From Candidatus Binatia bacterium (GTDB lineage: Bacteria > Vulcanimicrobiota > Vulcanimicrobiia > Vulcanimicrobiales > Vulcanimicrobiaceae), in contig DATKHY010000001.1 of NCBI GenBank assembly GCA_035544215.1, positions 1 through 64,000 on the forward strand: DNA of 64,000 nucleotides, read 5' to 3'. The position numbers were made by a program, and so were the translations under genes. Below, in pieces: positions 8,660-18,196 of this stretch. Within the stretch, counting starts at the first letter, position 1. Each line of letters begins with the position of its first letter. The notes under the pieces were generated by a model that was given only the letters and a program-made list of their open reading frames with translations, was not told where the DNA came from and did not search any database.

Positions 8660-8817
8660 ACCCGCTACCGTGGATATGAAGCTTAGGCGCTTAGAGATTC
8701 CAGCCTTGGTCTCGCCTTCGAGTTCGGGCTTCTTTGGGGTCGCCGCGTCCCCTGCCCGATGCGGTCGGCGGCAAGCCGAGGCAGGATCATACTGAGCCAG
8801 CTTCTGAACAGCGCCTC

Positions 8818-9306
8818 TTGGAAAAGACGCACAAGTATTCCGTAGACGTGCATTGGAGCGCGGCGGGCGGCGAGGGTACGAAGAGTTATCGCAGCTACCG
8901 CCGCGATCACACGATCGTGGTCGAGGGTAAGCCGGAGATTCTCGCGTCGAGCGATCCGGCGTTCCGCGGCAACCCCGTGCGGCACAATCCCGAGGAGCTG
9001 CTCGTCGCGAGCCTCTCGTCGTGCCACATGCTATGGTACCTACACCTCTGTGCTACGAACGGCATCGTCGTGCTCGATTATCGTGATCGCGCGACCGGCA
9101 CGATGCGCGAAGACAGGGACGGGTCGGGGCGGTTCGTCGGCGTCGAGCTGCGCCCGGAGGTCGTGCTCGCGGCCGAGGCCGACAGCACGCGCGCCCTGGC
9201 GCTACACGAGGAGGCGCATCGGCTCTGCTTCATCGCGCGATCGGTCAACTTCCCGGTGGAGATTGCGGCGGTTACGCCAGTCCTCGCGCCGCCAGCTGCG
9301 CCCTAG
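8818..9306 (+). CDS. OsmC/Ohr-family peroxidase-like protein
   Basis: About 162 residues of an OsmC-family domain. The characteristic segment NPEELLVASLSSCHMLWYLHLC carries the first redox Cys, and AHRLCFIARSVNFPV carries the second. Family members reduce organic hydroperoxides with a Cys pair. The TTG at 8818 is preferred because family N-termini begin at about HKYSVDVHW; an upstream TTG at 8734 would add a poor 28-residue extension, and there is no in-frame ATG. The last 35 bases overlap the 3' end of the convergent HTH/TPR gene. Confidence 0.78.
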   Translation: MEKTHKYSVDVHWSAAGGEGTKSYRSYRRDHTIVVEGKPEILASSDPAFRGNPVRHNPEELLVASLSSCHMLWYLHLCATNGIVVLDYRDRATGTMREDRDGSGRFVGVELRPEVVLAAEADSTRALALHEEAHRLCFIARSVNFPVEIAAVTPVLAPPAAP

Positions 9307-11008
9307 CGTCGGGCGCTCGCAGCGTGTCGCGGATCTCTCGTGCCAGGCGCAGCGCGGGGCCGCCGATACCGACGCGCTTCGCGGTTGCGTAAGCGCGCGC
9401 GAGCGAGTGCGGATGACCGTGCGCCGATAGAACGCACAGCGCCAGGTCGGCCTGTTCGCGCGCCTGTAGCGGAAGGTTGAGGGTGGCGTAGGCGTCGGCG
9501 GCGACGCGCGCGGCCATTCCCGTGTAACGCTCCATCGCGCGCGCCGATGCGTAGCGGGAGGCTTCGCCGGCGTACGTTAGCGCCGGTTCGGCGTCGCCCA
9601 GCGCCAAATGCGCTTCCGCCATCGCCAGCGGCGCCCGCACCGCGAACAGCGCGGTCCCTCCAAGCGTCGCGGCCTCGCGCGCGAGCGTCAGGCCGACCTT
9701 CGGATCGCCGCCGAGCGCGTGTGCCTGCGCGAGCAGCAGTGCCTTATCCGCAATCAACTTTGGGTTTCCGGCGGTGCGTGCGGTCTCGAGCGCCATCGAA
9801 CCGAGCGCCAACGCGTGCTCGAACTCGCCGCACTGCGTCAGCGCGGAGCAGAGTAAGCCGCTCGCGACCGCGACACCTTCCACGTGGCGCGCACATTCGA
9901 ACACGTCCAGTGCTTCGAGTGCATACTCGATCGAACGCGGCATGCCGCCGACGACCAGCGTGTGCACGACGCTGAGCTGGATGAAGAGCCGGCCGAGCAG
10001 ATCGTCGGGCTTGTAATGCAACCGGTCGATCAACCGCCGCGCGCGTCCGAGCGTCTGGAGCGCCGCCGCCGGATCGCCGTGCAGGCACGACAGCTCCGCG
10101 CGATGGAACAGCGCGCCGGCTGCCGTCCTGACGTGGTCGCGCTCCAAGGTGGGCGGTAGCCGTTCGGCGGCGACGGCGGCCCGCTCGAGGTGCACGGTCG
10201 CGCCCGCCAAGTCGCTGCCGGCGTTCCAGGCCACGTACGCGGAGGCCATCTGCAGATTGACCTCGCCGATCGCCTCCAAATCGTCGGGCATTTCCCGAGC
10301 GTGCTGAAGTGCCCGCGCAAAGAGGCGCAGCGCGCGCTCGTTGTCGCCGATGTCGCTCGCGATTTCGACGCCGTAACACCAGGCGCGTACGCCGTCGTGG
10401 GGATCGGGCGCCTCGCGCGCGATGCGCTCGAGCAGCTCGAACGCCGCGCCGAACGCGCCGACCAGGCGAAAGTTGGCAACGCGGTCCAGCTCGAGCTCGA
10501 AGCGGGTCGGTAAAGTTCGCACCGGCCGCTGCGCTTCGCGCAAGTTGGATTCGAGGTTCGCCAGCAGCCGCTCCAACGCGCGCCGCCGCTCGCGATAGAA
10601 CTCGCGCAGCGAGACGCCGAGATCGGCCGCCACCGCGGCGTGCTTTTCCCCGCGCAAGTCGCAGCGCGTGACGATCGCGCGTTGGCGCGCGAAGTGCACG
10701 TTACGCGCGTTGAGCTCGGTATCGAGCGTCGCCACCGCCGACAGCACCGCCGCGCGAATTCGCAGCAGCGTCAAATTGTCGTCGATCGAGATGCTTGGAC
10801 CCCGCGGTCCGCCGAACGCGCCGCGCACCAGCGGACTTCTGCGCACGGATTCCGGATCGTCGAGCCGGCGCAAGAGGCGCGCCAGCTCGGCGAACTGCGA
10901 CGGGCGCTTAATACGGACTGTCCGGACTCGTCGCGACTCCGAACGCTCCCGCCAGACCGGTGGAGAAGCTGCGAATCGGCGTTCCCGAGGGATACGCGAC
11001 CTCCGCAA
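9272..11008 (-). CDS. HTH/TPR regulator-like protein, paralogue of 388-2025
   Basis: Up to 578 residues. A conserved N-terminal block (FAELARLLRRLDDPESVRR, then PLVRGAF) matches the paralogue at 388-2025. Residues ~105-140 carry a helix-turn-helix-like region (VAADLGVSLREFYRERR). From residue ~170 there is a long series of TPR-like helical pairs, covering ~400 residues. The start is uncertain: ATG 11008 overlaps the upstream propeller gene by 99 bases and adds an Arg-rich leader with no counterpart in the paralogue, so a non-standard start near 10912 is likely. It follows directly behind the lipoprotein gene at 10908-11852 and is probably co-transcribed with it. Confidence 0.75.
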   Translation of the reverse strand: MRRSRIPRERRFAASPPVWRERSESRRVRTVRIKRPSQFAELARLLRRLDDPESVRRSPLVRGAFGGPRGPSISIDDNLTLLRIRAAVLSAVATLDTELNARNVHFARQRAIVTRCDLRGEKHAAVAADLGVSLREFYRERRRALERLLANLESNLREAQRPVRTLPTRFELELDRVANFRLVGAFGAAFELLERIAREAPDPHDGVRAWCYGVEIASDIGDNERALRLFARALQHAREMPDDLEAIGEVNLQMASAYVAWNAGSDLAGATVHLERAAVAAERLPPTLERDHVRTAAGALFHRAELSCLHGDPAAALQTLGRARRLIDRLHYKPDDLLGRLFIQLSVVHTLVVGGMPRSIEYALEALDVFECARHVEGVAVASGLLCSALTQCGEFEHALALGSMALETARTAGNPKLIADKALLLAQAHALGGDPKVGLTLAREAATLGGTALFAVRAPLAMAEAHLALGDAEPALTYAGEASRYASARAMERYTGMAARVAADAYATLNLPLQAREQADLALCVLSAHGHPHSLARAYATAKRVGIGGPALRLAREIRDTLRAPDARAQLAARGLA

Positions 11009-11852
11009 CCGACGGGCCGAACGGATCGCTCACGAAGAGGTGCGTGTCCTTATGGCTGAGCGCGATCTGGTAGGCTAGGTTGAAGCCCTTGATCTGCTTG
11101 GACGGCGTGGTCGCTCCCGGCGGAAAGACGTCGACGCCCGGCAGGCTCTGATCGTCGAGCAGCAGATCGCCCTTATTGTCGAACGCGAGACCGCCCGCGT
11201 TGCCGTTCTTGAGGTGAATGCCGAGGTTCCTTCCCGTCTTCGATCCCGGCCTGAACTTCAGCACTTCGATATCGGTGTTGGTGGAATCGTTGTATGCCAC
11301 GTAAACTTTGTTATGGGTATCGAGTGCGACGCCGGCCGGGAACGTCGCGAACGGGATGGTCGTCGTGGGCGTCGTGCTGCCGCCGGCATATTCATAGAAA
11401 TTGCTGTGCGAGCCGTTGCCGAAATCCGAAACGTACACCGTCCCGTCGCGGCCGGCAACGACATACTTGGGACCGATGGTGCCGGTCAGCGTCTTCGAGT
11501 GCGTCGTCTGCCCTTTGGGATATTCCGTCACCGTTCCGGCGCCGAAGTTGCAAACGTAGAGCGTGCCGCTGGGATCGACGTACAAGCCGTCGGGGCCGGC
11601 GATCGCGTCGGTGATTTGCCCGGTCGAGGCGCCGGTTTTCTGAGAGAATATCGCGACGCGTTGATTCGGCTGATCGGCAACGTATAGCTGGCCGCCGCGC
11701 GTCACCTGCGGTGAGAGCCAACCCGAGCGTGCGCCCGATAGTGCCGACGCCAAGCTCGTGGGAGGAACGGCCTGGGCGCCGCTCGAGCATCCCGCCGCCA
11801 CGGCCGAACCAGCAACGAGCGTCAAGGCGCCCAAAAGACGGTGTGCGTGCAT
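10908..11852 (-). CDS. NHL/beta-propeller lipoprotein 2
   Basis: A 314-residue lipoprotein. ATG 11852 is chosen because it opens the signal peptide MHAHRLLGALTLVAG with lipobox AAGC and has GAAAGG upstream. The mature part has about six blade repeats with D-x-x-G-x-[LV]-Y-V signatures (VDPSGTLYVCNFG, GRDGTVYVSDFG). Likely exported and membrane anchored; ligand unknown. Paralogue of the proteins at 3711-4643 and 19553-20530, and the one physically coupled to an HTH/TPR regulator gene. Confidence 0.75.
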   Translation of the reverse strand: MHAHRLLGALTLVAGSAVAAGCSSGAQAVPPTSLASALSGARSGWLSPQVTRGGQLYVADQPNQRVAIFSQKTGASTGQITDAIAGPDGLYVDPSGTLYVCNFGAGTVTEYPKGQTTHSKTLTGTIGPKYVVAGRDGTVYVSDFGNGSHSNFYEYAGGSTTPTTTIPFATFPAGVALDTHNKVYVAYNDSTNTDIEVLKFRPGSKTGRNLGIHLKNGNAGGLAFDNKGDLLLDDQSLPGVDVFPPGATTPSKQIKGFNLAYQIALSHKDTHLFVSDPFGPSVAEVAYPSGTPIRSFSTGLAGAFGVATSPDSPY

Positions 11853-11968
11853 CTTTTCAAACCTTTCTCGTGACAGAACGCAAAGGCCCCTAGGTTTGAA
11901 ATCCCGCATCCCGCCGCCTTGCGCGCGGCATGACCAAAAGCTGACCGTCCGACCTCAGCGCAGGTTCG

Positions 11969-13957
11969 CTAGTTGTCGTCGTCCTTGAAGCCGGCGTACC
12001 AGTGCGAGCCGTCGCAGAACGGCTTGTTCTTGGACTGGCCGCAGCGGCACAGCGCGTAGTGCTCGCGCAGCGCGCCCTTGTTCATCGGCTCACCCTCGAG
12101 GTCGATGCCGCCGCGGACGTAATAGCTCGCGTTTTCGGCCACGTAGATCTCCGCTTCGCGCCGCTCGCCCTCGTACTTCACACCGTCTTTGATGAAGCCG
12201 AGTGCACCCGACGGGCACGCGCGAACGATCTCCTCGACCGCATCGGGACCGGCGCCGTCGGGCGTCACGAACGGGTCGCCCTCGTGATGAAAGACCTGCG
12301 GCAGATGGTCCGTGCAGTTGCCGAAGTGGCAGCACGTGCCGCGGTTGTCGAGCACGACGATCTCCTTGCCGGCGTACGTGTCGGCGCGATCGGGCGTTCG
12401 GTCCGGCGACTTCGCGCTGCAGAAACCATTGCGCGCGTGTGTGCCGTCGCAGTACGGCTTGATGTTGGAGCCGCCGCAGCGACACAATGCAACGACGGGG
12501 CGGACTGCCAGCGTTTCGCCCTTGGAGTTGGTTAGCTTGCGCAGGTTCCGGACGATGTACGGGCCATCCGCTTCCGGGCGGATCGTGGTGCGCTCGTTGC
12601 GCTCGTCGGCCTCCGACCGCACCACCATGGCGAACTGTGCAGGGATGAACGGCGTGAGGTGTTCCGCGACGGATTCGAGTGCGGCCGCGGCCTCCTGAAC
12701 CTCCTGCGGCAGCGTGGCTTCTTCCGCGAGTCGCGTGAGGCGCATGGACAGGTCGTAGAGCCGCTCAAGAAAGTAGATCCACGCGGCGTTCTTGTGGGGA
12801 AGCAAGTCGACGTGCGTGAAACCGAACGTCGGGCCCGCTGTGCGGCCCGGATACTCCGGCCCGGCGGGCGTCTTCGCCAGCGCCTCGCCCAACGGGCGCA
12901 GCACTGAGGCCATGATGCGCAGCGTGCCACGCGCCAGGAGGCGCCATTCGTCCTCCGTCTCGTCGCCGTGGGCGAAGAAGCGCGCGAGCATCATCAGCAT
13001 CAAGCCGTACGTGCTGTTGAACAAGCCCGCAAGCTCTTGCGCTACGGCGTTGGTGATGCGGTTCGTTCCGGCGATGCTGCCGATCCCGCGAGTGCTCGGA
13101 TTTTCGATCATCGGACGAAACGGCTCGAAGACTCGCCCCTCCGCCCGGGCCTTCGCGCTAAGCTCTTCGTATTCGCGCCGGATGCCGTCGAAGACGACGA
13201 AATGCGCGTCGGGGTGGTGCGCGGAGGGCGACTCGCCCTGCTCGATGATCATCTCGATCGCTCGGCGCGCCGAATCGGCATCGACGACGCGGACGAGCTC
13301 CTTCGGCAGATCGAGATACTGTGGATTCGCCTGCGCCGCGGGGTCGCCAATGAACAGACGCTCAGCCGGAATTCGGTCGAACGCCGTCTCGATCTTGTGA
13401 TAAAACTCGCCGACGGTGCGGAAGTCAACGTCGAAGGGTTCGACCGAGTTTTGCAGCCGGATCGTCTCCAGCTGGTCGGCGGCCGCGGCCGTGTGCTTCA
13501 GGATCGGCGCGTACTCCGCCATCTGCTCGGGCGACAGAACACCTTCCTCGGGAAACTCGTAACAGACAAAGCGCTCGATCAGCGATTGCGAGAGCGGCTC
13601 CAGCGAAATGGCGATGCCGAACGGAAACGTCGAGGCCGGCAGCGGGAAGTTCGATCGCCCGAAGTGCGGCGCACCGCCGACCGCCGTGAGAATGTTCGAC
13701 ACCTGCCCGAGGTGCAGCATCTCCTCGACCGCGACCTGAGCGATCTTTCGCTTCCAGCCTCGAATGGTGACGAGCTCGTCGTGGGTGACTCCGCCCTCTT
13801 CCGGCCGCATTTTGATCGAATATCCCGCGTAGAGATACGAGCATGCCAGGTCATGCTCGAGCTCGGAGGCTCGGGTCAGTAGATACAGCAGCTCCTCGCG
13901 CGTCTCGACGGGAGAGATCAGGGCCGGCACGGGAAGAACGACCTCCCCGATTCGCAA
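11969..13957 (-). CDS. Ferritin-like / CDGSH / mono-cluster ferredoxin fusion protein
   Basis: A 662-residue protein with several metal domains. Residues ~15-250 resemble the ferritin-like domain of VioB/RebD-type proteins (helices with ELEHDLACSYLYAGYS and VEEMLHLGQVSNIL, giving Glu/His diiron-type ligands). Residues ~488-515 are a CDGSH [2Fe-2S] motif (CRCGGSNIKPYCDGTH). Residues ~536-586 resemble the divergent 4Fe-4S domain PF06902 (CCHFGNCTDHLPQ, then RACPSGAL). Residues ~632-655 are a second CDGSH (CRCGQSKNKPFCDGSH). A redox or oxidative-stress role is plausible; no reaction can be named. Start TTG 13957, no strong ribosome binding site. It lies 27 bases after aqpZ. Confidence 0.8.
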   Translation of the reverse strand: MRIGEVVLPVPALISPVETREELLYLLTRASELEHDLACSYLYAGYSIKMRPEEGGVTHDELVTIRGWKRKIAQVAVEEMLHLGQVSNILTAVGGAPHFGRSNFPLPASTFPFGIAISLEPLSQSLIERFVCYEFPEEGVLSPEQMAEYAPILKHTAAAADQLETIRLQNSVEPFDVDFRTVGEFYHKIETAFDRIPAERLFIGDPAAQANPQYLDLPKELVRVVDADSARRAIEMIIEQGESPSAHHPDAHFVVFDGIRREYEELSAKARAEGRVFEPFRPMIENPSTRGIGSIAGTNRITNAVAQELAGLFNSTYGLMLMMLARFFAHGDETEDEWRLLARGTLRIMASVLRPLGEALAKTPAGPEYPGRTAGPTFGFTHVDLLPHKNAAWIYFLERLYDLSMRLTRLAEEATLPQEVQEAAAALESVAEHLTPFIPAQFAMVVRSEADERNERTTIRPEADGPYIVRNLRKLTNSKGETLAVRPVVALCRCGGSNIKPYCDGTHARNGFCSAKSPDRTPDRADTYAGKEIVVLDNRGTCCHFGNCTDHLPQVFHHEGDPFVTPDGAGPDAVEEIVRACPSGALGFIKDGVKYEGERREAEIYVAENASYYVRGGIDLEGEPMNKGALREHYALCRCGQSKNKPFCDGSHWYAGFKDDDN

Positions 13958-13984
13958 AGGGTTGCGAAGGGCTACGCCGCTACT

Positions 13985-14707
13985 TCACGCCTTGCCGACA
14001 ATCGGTTCTTCGCTGACGTCCGAGCCGAACAGCGTTGGATAAACGAGGCCCGCCAGGCCCCCGCCGACGATCGGTGCTATCCAAAACAGCCATAGCTGCG
14101 AGAGCTCGGCTCCGCCCGCAAAGATCGCCGGACCCGTGCTGCGCGCCGGATTGACCGACGTGTTGTCCACGGGAATGGCGACCAGATGGATCAGCGTCAG
14201 CGCAAGACCGATGGCCAGACCCGCGAAGCCCACCGGCGCGCGCTTGTCGGTCGCGCCCAAGATCACGATCAGGAAGCCGAACGTCAGAACGATCTCGACG
14301 ATGATCGCGGCGCCCGGTCCGTAACCGCCCGGAGAAAGCGGGCCGTAACCGTTGCTAGCAAACTGTCCCGGAACCCAGCCCGGCTTGCCCGACGCGACGA
14401 GGTAGAGGACTCCGGCCGCGGCGATCGCGCCGAGGACTTGCGCGATCATGTATGGCACGACGTCGCGCGCGGGGAATCGCTTCGCCAGCCAAAGGCCGAA
14501 CGTCACGGCGGGATTGATGTGGCATCCCGAGATCGGTCCGATCGTGTACGCCATCGTCAGCAGGGTCAAACCGAACGCCAAGGCGACACCGGCGAATCCG
14601 ATGCCTGTTTGCGGAAACGCCGCCGCGAGCACCGCGGCTCCGCAACCGCCGAAAACGAGCCAAAACGTGCCTAGAAATTCGGCCCAAACGCGTCGAGAGA
14701 GTGGCAT
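13985..14707 (-). CDS. aqpZ: Aquaporin (AqpZ-like water channel)
   Basis: A 240-residue MIP-family channel with six membrane helices and both pore motifs: [11 protein letters not shown] in the first half and [13 protein letters not shown] in the second. The Arg after the second NPA and the residues around it (SVNPAR) fit a water-selective aquaporin rather than a glycerol facilitator. Inner membrane. AAAGGAAAG precedes ATG 14707. Divergent from mutM. Confidence 0.92.
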   Translation of the reverse strand: MPLSRRVWAEFLGTFWLVFGGCGAAVLAAAFPQTGIGFAGVALAFGLTLLTMAYTIGPISGCHINPAVTFGLWLAKRFPARDVVPYMIAQVLGAIAAAGVLYLVASGKPGWVPGQFASNGYGPLSPGGYGPGAAIIVEIVLTFGFLIVILGATDKRAPVGFAGLAIGLALTLIHLVAIPVDNTSVNPARSTGPAIFAGGAELSQLWLFWIAPIVGGGLAGLVYPTLFGSDVSEEPIVGKA

Positions 14708-14781
14708 AGTGACTTTCCTTTCCGCGAGCGCAGTTATTGCTGAGGATAACAGAAGGCGGTCGCTTGGTGCAACTTGACAAA

Positions 14782-14804
14782 CGCTCGCGCGTGTTACGCG
14801 AGCG
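14782..14804 (+). promoter_or_regulatory. Hairpin ending on the mutM start codon
   Basis: Perfect 8-bp stem CGCTCGCG/CGCGAGCG with a 7-base loop. The last stem base is the G of the GTG start codon at 14804, and there is no free Shine-Dalgarno sequence in between. If formed in mRNA it would occlude initiation. Confidence 0.4.
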
Positions 14805-15703
14805 TGCCCGAACTTCCGGACATCGCCGCCTATGTCACGGCGCTCCAGTCGCGCATCGTCGGCCGTCCGCTGACGCGCGTGTCGATTAGCAAGCCGTTCG
14901 TGCTGCGAACCGCTTCGCCGGCTCCATCCGAACTGGAAGGCCGGCGCGTTCGCGAGCTGCGCCGCGTCGGGAAGCGCATCGCCATCGGCCTAGAAGGCGA
15001 CTACTGGATCGTGCTGCATCTCATGATCGCGGGCCGGCTGCACTGGACTGCACCGGGCACGCGCCGAACGCGCGCGGCGCTGGCGGCGCTCGATTTTCCC
15101 GACGGTTCGCTCGTGCTGACGGAGGCCGGCTCGAAGCGGCGCGCGTCGCTGCACATCGTCTCCGGCGAACCGGCGCTCTCCGCGCTGGATCCCGGCGGCA
15201 TCGACGTCTTAGAGTGCGACCTGCGCGCCTTCCGCGACGCGTTGCTCGCCGACAACCGGACGCTCAAGCGCGCGCTCACCGATCCACACGTGCTGAGCGG
15301 CATCGGTAACGCCTACTCCGACGAAATTCTCCACGCGGCGCGGCTCTCGCCGATCGCGCTTACGCAGAAACTCGACGCCGAACAGTGGGGCAGGCTCTTT
15401 GCGGCGACGCAGGCGACGCTGCGGCTCTGGATCGAGCGCCTCGCGAGCGACGCCCAGCGCGAGTTCCCAAAGAAGGTGACCGCCTTCCGCGACGATATGG
15501 CCGTGCACGGTCGCTACGGGAAGCCGTGCCCTGTCTGCGGCGAGAGGGTGCAGCGGATTCGCTACGCCGACAACGAGACGAACTATTGCCCGCGTTGCCA
15601 AACCGGCGGCCGAATTCTAGCAGATCGCGCGCTGTCGCGGCTGTTGAAGTCTGATTGGCCGCGAAAGCTAGAAGAGTTGGAGAGCCTCAAGCGCAGCCGA
15701 TGA
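14804..15703 (+). CDS. mutM: Formamidopyrimidine-DNA glycosylase
   Basis: A 299-residue Fpg/Nei-family glycosylase/AP lyase for oxidised purines. The start is set by chemistry: the enzyme needs an N-terminal Pro exposed after Met removal, and GTG 14804 gives (M)PELPD, whereas an upstream TTG at 14774 would bury it. The C-terminal zinc finger is intact (CPVCGERV, then YCPRCQTGG), with a ~30-residue tail beyond the usual end. An internal Lys in RRVGKRIAI corresponds to the conserved DNA-contacting position. Cytoplasmic base excision repair. Confidence 0.9.
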   Translation: MPELPDIAAYVTALQSRIVGRPLTRVSISKPFVLRTASPAPSELEGRRVRELRRVGKRIAIGLEGDYWIVLHLMIAGRLHWTAPGTRRTRAALAALDFPDGSLVLTEAGSKRRASLHIVSGEPALSALDPGGIDVLECDLRAFRDALLADNRTLKRALTDPHVLSGIGNAYSDEILHAARLSPIALTQKLDAEQWGRLFAATQATLRLWIERLASDAQREFPKKVTAFRDDMAVHGRYGKPCPVCGERVQRIRYADNETNYCPRCQTGGRILADRALSRLLKSDWPRKLEELESLKRSR

Positions 15704-15704
15704 G

Positions 15705-16643
15705 TTATCTCGGTACCTCATCGGGTCTCCCGAACAAGAAGGTCACGGCATTCGGGAACCGGGTACCGAAGTCGGCATTGCGATGCCGCGCACAATCTAC
15801 CACGGTGAGTAGGATCGTCGATGTGCCACGCTGGCGGCGTTCGAGCGCATCGCTCAGCGTCCAAACGTCTTGAACTTCCGGGCCCACCTGGCCGGGGACG
15901 CAGTTCGCCCCGCCTTCCTCATTGGTTCCCACACCGATCGAGATGCGCTGGGGCAGCATCGGCGCTTTAGCAATCGACCTAATCAACGCGTAATTGTAGG
16001 GATATACCGACGGACTTTCGACGAGCAGCCGGCCGAAGCGCCCGGGGCGCCGCGTAACCAAATATACAGCCGCGAGCGCGCCGTATGAAGCACCCCCGAC
16101 TCCGGTATCCGACGCATCCGTGAGCACGCGGAAATGCGCTTGGATGAACGGCATGACCTCATCCGTCATGAAATCCGGATATTGCGTCCCGTGCGGATTA
16201 AGCATCAGGGGCCTCAACGTGCTATCGGGCCAGGGCAAATACTCGTTTGGCCGCATGCGATGACCCGCGTTGTCGACGCCGACGATTAGAATCGGACGAA
16301 TCGCGCCTCGTGCGTAAAGCGCTTGCATCTTTTCTTTGAGCAGATACGAGCCGCCCCGGCGAAAGGTCGATAGATGCGGGTCGAACAGGTCCTGGCCATC
16401 GTTGAGGTACAGGACTGGGTATCGCTCGAGAGCGTTCCCGGCCGCGCCGTAGCCGGGCGGGAGAAGGACTCGAAGCGTCCGGTCGTTTCGAAAAACTCGA
16501 CTGTGCAGCCGCAGGAAGACCAAGCGACTTTCGAAAGCGCGCCCATCTTTGGAGATGAACAGCTCCCGGTTGACGATGAACGCGGCGACGAGCACTGCCA
16601 AGAGCAGTAAGCTTGCCAGGATCAATCGTCGGCCTGAACTCAT
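15705..16643 (-). CDS. Esterase (PF00756-type alpha/beta hydrolase), membrane anchored
   Basis: A 312-residue protein. Residues 5-27 form a hydrophobic N-terminal anchor or uncleaved signal. The catalytic domain resembles enterochelin-esterase/esterase-D-like hydrolases: LLPPGYGAAG, YPVLYLNDGQDLFD, and the nucleophile elbow GGASYG (Ser). A C-terminal His in VVDCARHRNADF is a candidate for the triad. Likely acts outside the cytoplasm. Substrate unknown. Convergent with mutM, with one base between stops. Confidence 0.7.
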   Translation of the reverse strand: MSSGRRLILASLLLLAVLVAAFIVNRELFISKDGRAFESRLVFLRLHSRVFRNDRTLRVLLPPGYGAAGNALERYPVLYLNDGQDLFDPHLSTFRRGGSYLLKEKMQALYARGAIRPILIVGVDNAGHRMRPNEYLPWPDSTLRPLMLNPHGTQYPDFMTDEVMPFIQAHFRVLTDASDTGVGGASYGALAAVYLVTRRPGRFGRLLVESPSVYPYNYALIRSIAKAPMLPQRISIGVGTNEEGGANCVPGQVGPEVQDVWTLSDALERRQRGTSTILLTVVDCARHRNADFGTRFPNAVTFLFGRPDEVPR

Positions 16644-16714
16644 GTCTTGACGCCAGATTAGCTATCGGCGGCGCTTTTTCATTGCGCAGAATTCTTTGAT
16701 ACTTCTTGAAGCTT

Positions 16715-18154
16715 TTAGCCGCGATCGCCGGCGCAGCGGTTGCGCTCCGAGGCGACGTAGTCGAAAAGGATCTTCCCAAACTCGCCGATGACGACGATCG
16801 CCGAGAGATCGATCGGCGTCAGCGGCATCTGCAGGCGCAGCGCGTCCTTACCGTCGAGCATCCACGGACCGACGCCGGAGAAAAAGAAACCGCGCGATTC
16901 GAGCGCCTCGCAGAGAGCCGGCGTGCCTGCATCCTCGAGCGGCAGCGACGCGTAGACCGCGCCGAGCCGCTGGGTGGCGCGCAAGTCTTCCACGGCCTGA
17001 TATACCAGCTCGGCAGTCTCGGTGCCGACCGCTTCGACGTCGACCGTAGCGATGCGATCGAGGCGCGTGATGCCGGTATGAAAGAGGCCGCGCCCGTTCG
17101 CCGGAGCGCCGCCGGAGAACGTTACCGGCAGGCCGAGCTGCTCGTAGATGCTCGCGACGATCGAGCGGTGTCGCGGCGGCGCGTAGATCGCGCGCGGCTC
17201 GCGCGGCCGCAGGGGCTTGACATAGAGCATGCAGCTTTGGCGTTGCGTGGTCGTCGACAGCTCCATGTGCCGCGCGACGAAGCTGCGCGGCGCCTCACCG
17301 AGCGTGACGCCGCAAGCCTTCTCGCCGAAACTTTCGCTGGAGAGCTGCGTGCGCGGGTGATCGGTGACGGGCTCGGAGTAATACCCGGCGAGTCCGAGCG
17401 CGGCCGCTTCGGCCTCGGCTCGATCGAGCATCCTGTTCAAAAGATTACGGCCGCGGTGCGCCGGCAGCACGATCGCGCCGGCGAGGTCGGCAATGGGCGC
17501 GGCATGGTCACGAGCGAGCGCGCAGTGACCGACCACTTCCCCGTCACTCGCCAGCGCGACGATCGAAATATAGCTCCCCTGCTCGTTTAGCTCGACGAGC
17601 CGCTCCGGAGCGTAGACGGCGGCGAGATCGTAAGCGTAACCATACGTCAGGTAGAACGCGCGCGCGACGCCGATAGCGTCGCCGGGCACGAAGCGCCGGA
17701 TCGTGTACTCCTGCGCGGGCGCGAGCGGGACGTCTTCTTCTGCCGGAATGGCCGCGGCTGCGGCGTCTTCCGCTGCGTGGGCCCGATTTACGATCAGCCG
17801 CAACTCGCTACCGGCTGCGCCGTGACAACGCCAGTGCACGACGTCGACGCCGGAGCACAGCTCGCTCCAGCGTGGATCGCGCCGCGCAAGTGCGTCGTCC
17901 ATCGGCAGCCCGCGCTCGAACAGCGCGAGCTCGAGGTACGCCGGAGTGCACGCCGCGACGATCCGGATCGGCTCGCGTCCTTCCGCGAGCGCCTCGGTAA
18001 CGATCGCGCCAAAACCCTCCCGTGCAGCTAACACGAGCCCGTGCGCACGTGCGGCCGAAAGCTCGGCACGCTCCGCAGCATCGGCGGCGAAGCGCTCCAC
18101 GAGCGACCCGAACGCGGAATCCGGCGGCACTTTGAGCTCGGTTCTGAACGACAT
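16715..18154 (-). CDS. HATPase-like / GNAT fusion protein
   Basis: A 479-residue protein. Residues ~1-130 resemble the ATPase fold of anti-sigma/serine-kinase regulators ([13 protein letters not shown] as the N-box-like helix, followed by [15 protein letters not shown]). Residues ~150-260 are a GNAT domain ([19 protein letters not shown]; acetyl-CoA loop [15 protein letters not shown]). The C-terminal ~200 residues look like a degenerate second acetyltransferase-type domain. The start at ATG 18154 is used; longer open frames upstream run into the divergent phosphoesterase gene. This architecture occurs in other bacteria but its substrate is not known to me. Confidence 0.65.
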   Translation of the reverse strand: MSFRTELKVPPDSAFGSLVERFAADAAERAELSAARAHGLVLAAREGFGAIVTEALAEGREPIRIVAACTPAYLELALFERGLPMDDALARRDPRWSELCSGVDVVHWRCHGAAGSELRLIVNRAHAAEDAAAAAIPAEEDVPLAPAQEYTIRRFVPGDAIGVARAFYLTYGYAYDLAAVYAPERLVELNEQGSYISIVALASDGEVVGHCALARDHAAPIADLAGAIVLPAHRGRNLLNRMLDRAEAEAAALGLAGYYSEPVTDHPRTQLSSESFGEKACGVTLGEAPRSFVARHMELSTTTQRQSCMLYVKPLRPREPRAIYAPPRHRSIVASIYEQLGLPVTFSGGAPANGRGLFHTGITRLDRIATVDVEAVGTETAELVYQAVEDLRATQRLGAVYASLPLEDAGTPALCEALESRGFFFSGVGPWMLDGKDALRLQMPLTPIDLSAIVVIGEFGKILFDYVASERNRCAGDRG

Positions 18155-18196
18155 TACGGCGCAGGCGGAGCATCTCGGGCCGGGGAACTTCGGTCC

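Noticed and set aside
14774-14803. Upstream TTG start for mutM
   Set aside because: It would add ten residues before the catalytic Pro, which must be N-terminal.
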